Shown here in pieces: positions 41,716 through 44,658 of a stretch of DNA of 44,658 nucleotides. The position numbers and the translations under genes are program-made. Position 1 is the stretch's first letter; each line of letters begins with the position of its first letter. The stretch comes from Oscillospiraceae bacterium (GTDB lineage Bacteria; Bacillota; Clostridia; Oscillospirales; Oscillospiraceae), in contig JAHHRQ010000008.1 of NCBI GenBank assembly GCA_020025715.1, forward strand, positions 1 through 44,658. Reading direction: 5' to 3'. Below the pieces are notes generated by a model. It was not told the DNA's origin. It made no database searches and worked only from the letters and a program-made list of their open reading frames with translations.

Positions 41716-43050
41716 ATGAATACTAACTCACGCAGCCAGTGGGCCACTAAGCTGGGCTTCATTCTGGCAACTGCAGGCGCGGCCATCGGCCTCGGAAATC
41801 TCTGGAAGTTCCCGTATCTTATGGGACGCAACGGCGGCTTCGCCTTCCTTATAGTCTACCTTATATTTATAGTAGTACTTGGACTTCCTGTAATGATTAC
41901 CGAGATGAGCATAGGCCGTCTGACCCAGCAGAACCCTGTGAATGCCTATAAGACCATAAACAAAAAGGCTACATTCATCGGCGTTATAAGCGTTCTTGCT
42001 CCCTTCCTTATACTTTCATATTACAGCGTCGTCGGCGGCTGGATTTTAAAGTACATAGTCTCATACGCTGCCAATCTTGCAGCTCCCGCAGATTTCGGCG
42101 CATACATTGCAGACCCCGTTCAGCCTGTTGCATGGCATATAGTGTTCATGCTCTGCACCATGTTTATCTGCTACTTCGGCACCAAGGGCATTGAGAAGGC
42201 ATCCAGAGTAATGATGCCTGCGCTCTTCGTTCTTCTTATTGTAATTATCATCCGTTCCGTGACTCTGCCCGGAGCCATGGAAGGCTTAAAGTTTGTCTTT
42301 TCACCCGGTAACTCCCGCCTCACATTCAAGGGCGCTACCGAAGCCATGGGTCAGGTGTTCTACTCTCTGAGCCTTGGCATGGGAATTACTATCACCTACG
42401 GCAGCTACCTGAAAAAAGATGAAAACATCCCCAAAAACTGCGCCACCGTTGCCATGCTGGACACCATGGCTGCTCTTCTTGCCGGTATCGCAATTTTCCC
42501 CGCAGTTTTCGCTCTCGGTATGGAGCCTGCACAGGGACCCAGCCTTATTTTCGGTACTCTGCCCGGAGTATTCGAGAGAATGCTCGGCGGCCCCATTTTC
42601 GCCCTGATGTTCTTCATTCTCATGTTCTTCGCCGCTCTTACCAGCTCCATTGCTCTTTTAGAGTGCGTTGTATCCTATGTGCATGAAAACTGGCACTGGA
42701 ACCGCAAGGTTGCAGTGTTCACCGTAGGCGCTGTCATCACCATTCTCGGTGTCCCCAGCGCAATGAGCTTCGGCCCTCTGGCAGACTTCACCATTTTAGG
42801 CTACTCCTTCTTTGACTTCATGGGTGTTATCACCGATAACCTGCTCATGCCTCTTGCCGGTCTTACAATGTGCATTTTTGTGGGCTGGTTCTGGGGTCCC
42901 GGCCAGCTTATCGCCCACATTGAAGGCAACGGCATTAAGTTCAAGCTGAAAAAGGCCTGGATCTGGTCCATCCGCATTATCGCACCTCTTATGGTTCTTT
43001 CCATAATGATTACAGGATTTATAAACGTTTATCGCTTCATTACAGGTTAA
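41716..43050 (+). CDS. Neurotransmitter:sodium symporter (SNF) family transporter
   Basis: A 444-residue sodium-coupled transporter of the LeuT/TnaT/MhsT type with 11 predicted helices, the number common in bacterial members. The opening LGFILATAGAAIGLGNLWKF followed by PYLMGRNGGFAF is helix 1 with the unwound G-L-G-N segment that binds sodium and substrate. FYSLSLGMGITITYGSYL at about 215-232 is helix 6. These carriers import amino acids such as leucine, tryptophan, tyrosine or alanine. AGGAGAGGAAAG lies before the ATG. Single gene with its own promoter and terminator. Confidence 0.93.
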   Translation: MNTNSRSQWATKLGFILATAGAAIGLGNLWKFPYLMGRNGGFAFLIVYLIFIVVLGLPVMITEMSIGRLTQQNPVNAYKTINKKATFIGVISVLAPFLILSYYSVVGGWILKYIVSYAANLAAPADFGAYIADPVQPVAWHIVFMLCTMFICYFGTKGIEKASRVMMPALFVLLIVIIIRSVTLPGAMEGLKFVFSPGNSRLTFKGATEAMGQVFYSLSLGMGITITYGSYLKKDENIPKNCATVAMLDTMAALLAGIAIFPAVFALGMEPAQGPSLIFGTLPGVFERMLGGPIFALMFFILMFFAALTSSIALLECVVSYVHENWHWNRKVAVFTVGAVITILGVPSAMSFGPLADFTILGYSFFDFMGVITDNLLMPLAGLTMCIFVGWFWGPGQLIAHIEGNGIKFKLKKAWIWSIRIIAPLMVLSIMITGFINVYRFITG

Positions 43051-43055
43051 AACGC

Positions 43056-43086
43056 AAAAAGCAATGCCCGAGGGCATTGCTTTTTT
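43056..43086 (+). terminator. Terminator of the SNF symporter gene
   Basis: Stem AAAAAGCAATGCCC/GGGCATTGCTTTTT with a GA loop, T-run following. Confidence 0.88.
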
Positions 43087-43087
43087 A

Positions 43088-43116
43088 TTGCGCTGAAATT
43101 CTGCCCATGTTATAAT
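43088..43116 (+). promoter_or_regulatory. Promoter of the membrane-anchored hypothetical gene
   Basis: TTGCGC at 43088-43093, 17-base spacer, perfect TATAAT at 43111-43116, starting right after the previous terminator. Confidence 0.55.
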
Positions 43117-43140
43117 CAGAGAAAGAAATGAGGTGTTTCG

Positions 43141-44046
43141 ATGAAAAAATGTAAATCTGTATTCTACATAATTATAGCTCTCTTTCTCCTGCTCCAGCTC
43201 TATTCCCTCTCCCGTATAAACAGACTGGAAAACTATATTTCAAATCTGGAAAACAGCGTTATAAGTTATCAGAATTCACTCAGCCGTATGAACGGAGACA
43301 TTTCGGAGAATGTAAAAAACATTCTCGACCGGCAGGCAAGCATTATCGCCTCATGCAGCTATGAAATCGGCACTCCCGATACGGAGACTCTTACCATTCC
43401 CGTCTCCTTCCGCGTTCAGCCTAAACAGCTCACTGACAGCACCTCTGTCTCTCTCAGATTTGAGGATGATACTTTGGCTATGGAGCGTAATGGCTCCGAA
43501 TTTTTCCTGACTCATAATTTTGAGCTTTCAAACGTTCTAACTCCCACCATTATGGTTGAAGATAATGGGGTTTCCCAGTTTGAGGAAAACAGAAATTTAT
43601 TCGTCTACGGCCTTAGATCCTATGTATTTCCCGAAACCTATCCCAATTTCAACGGCTCCTGGGGCTACATGAGCAGAAGGCCGGAATATGAGATCAGCGG
43701 CACTATATACATGGACAATTACAGCCCTGAGGTTGCGGCAAACGGCATGAATATTCTGGAAGAGGCCAAGTATGTTATAGCCGTGGACGGTCAGGTTGTG
43801 TCCGAAAAGGAAATTGATCTTAAATCCTCCGACATTGTTTTCGGCGTTGATATTAAGGAAAAATGCAAAGTGGAACAGGGTCAGACCGTAAGCCTTAATA
43901 TTATCGCCGTGGATTCTCTGGGCTTTACCCACGAATACCCTCTCATAAACTATACTAACGGCGGGGAGGATAATCCCGTTTACGGTGAAAAAATAACCGC
44001 CCCCGACGGAAGAGTTGTCTGGGACGATATGGACAGTTCCCGGTAA
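43141..44046 (+). CDS. Membrane-anchored hypothetical protein
   Basis: A 301-residue protein that I do not recognise. It has a positively charged start, one membrane helix at about 7-24, a short coiled-coil-like stretch (RINRLENYISNLENSVISYQ) and then about 230 residues rich in beta strands. The expected topology is inside-anchor with the bulk outside the cell. Two similar segments, near 80-105 and 230-260, both look like immunoglobulin-type strands, but I cannot support a domain name. GAGGTG precedes the ATG. It is followed by a small HExxH protein after 52 bases, with no terminator, so they form an operon. Confidence 0.7.
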   Translation: MKKCKSVFYIIIALFLLLQLYSLSRINRLENYISNLENSVISYQNSLSRMNGDISENVKNILDRQASIIASCSYEIGTPDTETLTIPVSFRVQPKQLTDSTSVSLRFEDDTLAMERNGSEFFLTHNFELSNVLTPTIMVEDNGVSQFEENRNLFVYGLRSYVFPETYPNFNGSWGYMSRRPEYEISGTIYMDNYSPEVAANGMNILEEAKYVIAVDGQVVSEKEIDLKSSDIVFGVDIKEKCKVEQGQTVSLNIIAVDSLGFTHEYPLINYTNGGEDNPVYGEKITAPDGRVVWDDMDSSR

Positions 44047-44098
44047 ACAGAGCTTTTCAAAACAGGATAATAAAACAATCCCGAGGAGGTATCCTTAC

Positions 44099-44629
44099 AT
44101 GATTGATTTTGAAAAAATTGTCTCTGATTTTTGCAGGGCGAATAATCTCCGGATTGTTTTTTCCGCAGATATGCCCGAGGGCTATGAAACTGCAAACGGC
44201 ACATTCGACATTGTAAAAAATACTCTGTATTTTAACCTTGACATGCTGGCGTCTGCGCCGGATTATGAAGCCGCCTTTTATCTTTTCCACGAGCTTCGGC
44301 ATGTACTGCAATATACACGTCCTCAGTCATTCAGTGAGCTAATTCAGCGCAGCCTGAACTATGTTCTGATGTTTGACGGAACCTGCTTCAAATTAGTTAG
44401 CGGAGAATGGAAGGAATGCAGAATAGAGGGTTCTGAAAAATACCTTTCAAACGCCTATTTGGGGCAGCCCTACGAGCTGGACGCAAACCGCTGCGCCTAT
44501 GAACAGGCCGAAAGGCTCTGCGGCTCTTCGCAAAAGCTGGATGAGCTCTATTCCTTCTGGGTTCCCGAAAACAGGCTTTCAGACGAAGAATACATGGAAA
44601 TTTACAAAAAAATCGACAGCAGGATTTAA
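44099..44629 (+). CDS. Small HExxH metalloprotease-like protein
   Basis: A 176-residue soluble protein with FHELRH at residues 63-68, a zinc-peptidase HExxH motif (H64, E65, H68), and ELDANRCAYEQ at 126-136, whose E126 could be the third ligand as in gluzincin-like proteins. I do not recognise a named family; it is distantly like ImmA/IrrE-type or DUF-type domestic metallopeptidases. The start at 44099, with GAGGAGG nine bases ahead, is preferred over a frame reaching 44015 that overlaps the previous gene. It is the second gene of the pair with the membrane-anchored hypothetical. Confidence 0.7.
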   Translation: MIDFEKIVSDFCRANNLRIVFSADMPEGYETANGTFDIVKNTLYFNLDMLASAPDYEAAFYLFHELRHVLQYTRPQSFSELIQRSLNYVLMFDGTCFKLVSGEWKECRIEGSEKYLSNAYLGQPYELDANRCAYEQAERLCGSSQKLDELYSFWVPENRLSDEEYMEIYKKIDSRI

Positions 44630-44658
44630 TTTTCTGCTGAATTAAAAAGAGAGGGTAT

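Noticed and set aside
1..44658. CRISPR arrays, insertion sequences, prophage, tRNA or rRNA genes
   Set aside because: No regular spaced repeats, transposase or integrase motifs, or RNA gene signatures were seen on either strand.

Overview
The window looks like a chromosomal segment of an anaerobic Bacillota, most likely a gut-associated Clostridia. The reasons are strong GGAGG-type ribosome binding sites, moderate GC, lipoprotein signal peptides, an LCP wall enzyme, DUF3793, DUF2975 and YugP families, a flavodoxin, and many substrate importers. This is inferred from gene families and signals only; there is no rRNA or tRNA here to place it. I see no CRISPR array, insertion sequence, prophage or tRNA.

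Layout. Positions 1-4500 hold a minus-strand polyamine ABC operon, potABCD, with ATGA overlaps, preceded by a roughly 380-nt leader or ncRNA with its own promoter and an intrinsic terminator just before potA. Positions 4500-7000 hold a possible gene remnant, a zinc phospholipase C-like protein and an LCP protein. Positions 7200-18750 hold a metabolic island: GntP-type permease, TetR regulator, SDR, DUF169, DASS-type carrier, HxlR regulator, TRAP dctPQM, and an Old Yellow Enzyme/FeS/FAD reductase. One operator motif recurs at the permease, tetR and SDR promoters. This suggests a regulated module that imports and reduces or dehydrogenates small organic acids or enoates; the substrate is unknown.

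Positions 18750-28120 hold DUF4173, an XRE/DUF2975 pair, an APC permease, a CNNM/CorC protein behind a terminator-bearing leader, an XRE-aminotransferase fusion surrounded by repeats of one hexamer, a YugP peptidase and a MATE pump. Positions 28350-34735 hold DUF3793 and flavodoxin behind an inverted-repeat leader, a DUF364-type protein, a DapB/diaminopentanoate-dehydrogenase-like enzyme whose promoter has the 19-bp spacer typical of MerR control with a MerR gene next door, a frameshifted galactokinase followed by a short mutarotase remnant, and pyroglutamyl peptidase.

Positions 34735-44658 hold a membrane-bound AraC regulator divergent from an orphan substrate-binding lipoprotein, a tripartite tricarboxylate transporter (tctCBA), an SNF sodium symporter, a membrane-anchored hypothetical and an HExxH protein. 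The strongest undescribed signals are the pot leader/ncRNA, the corC leader, the HTH-aminotransferase with its hexamer repeats and internal start, and the shared operator of the SDR island. All functional assignments come from reading protein motifs by eye; no database search was possible.
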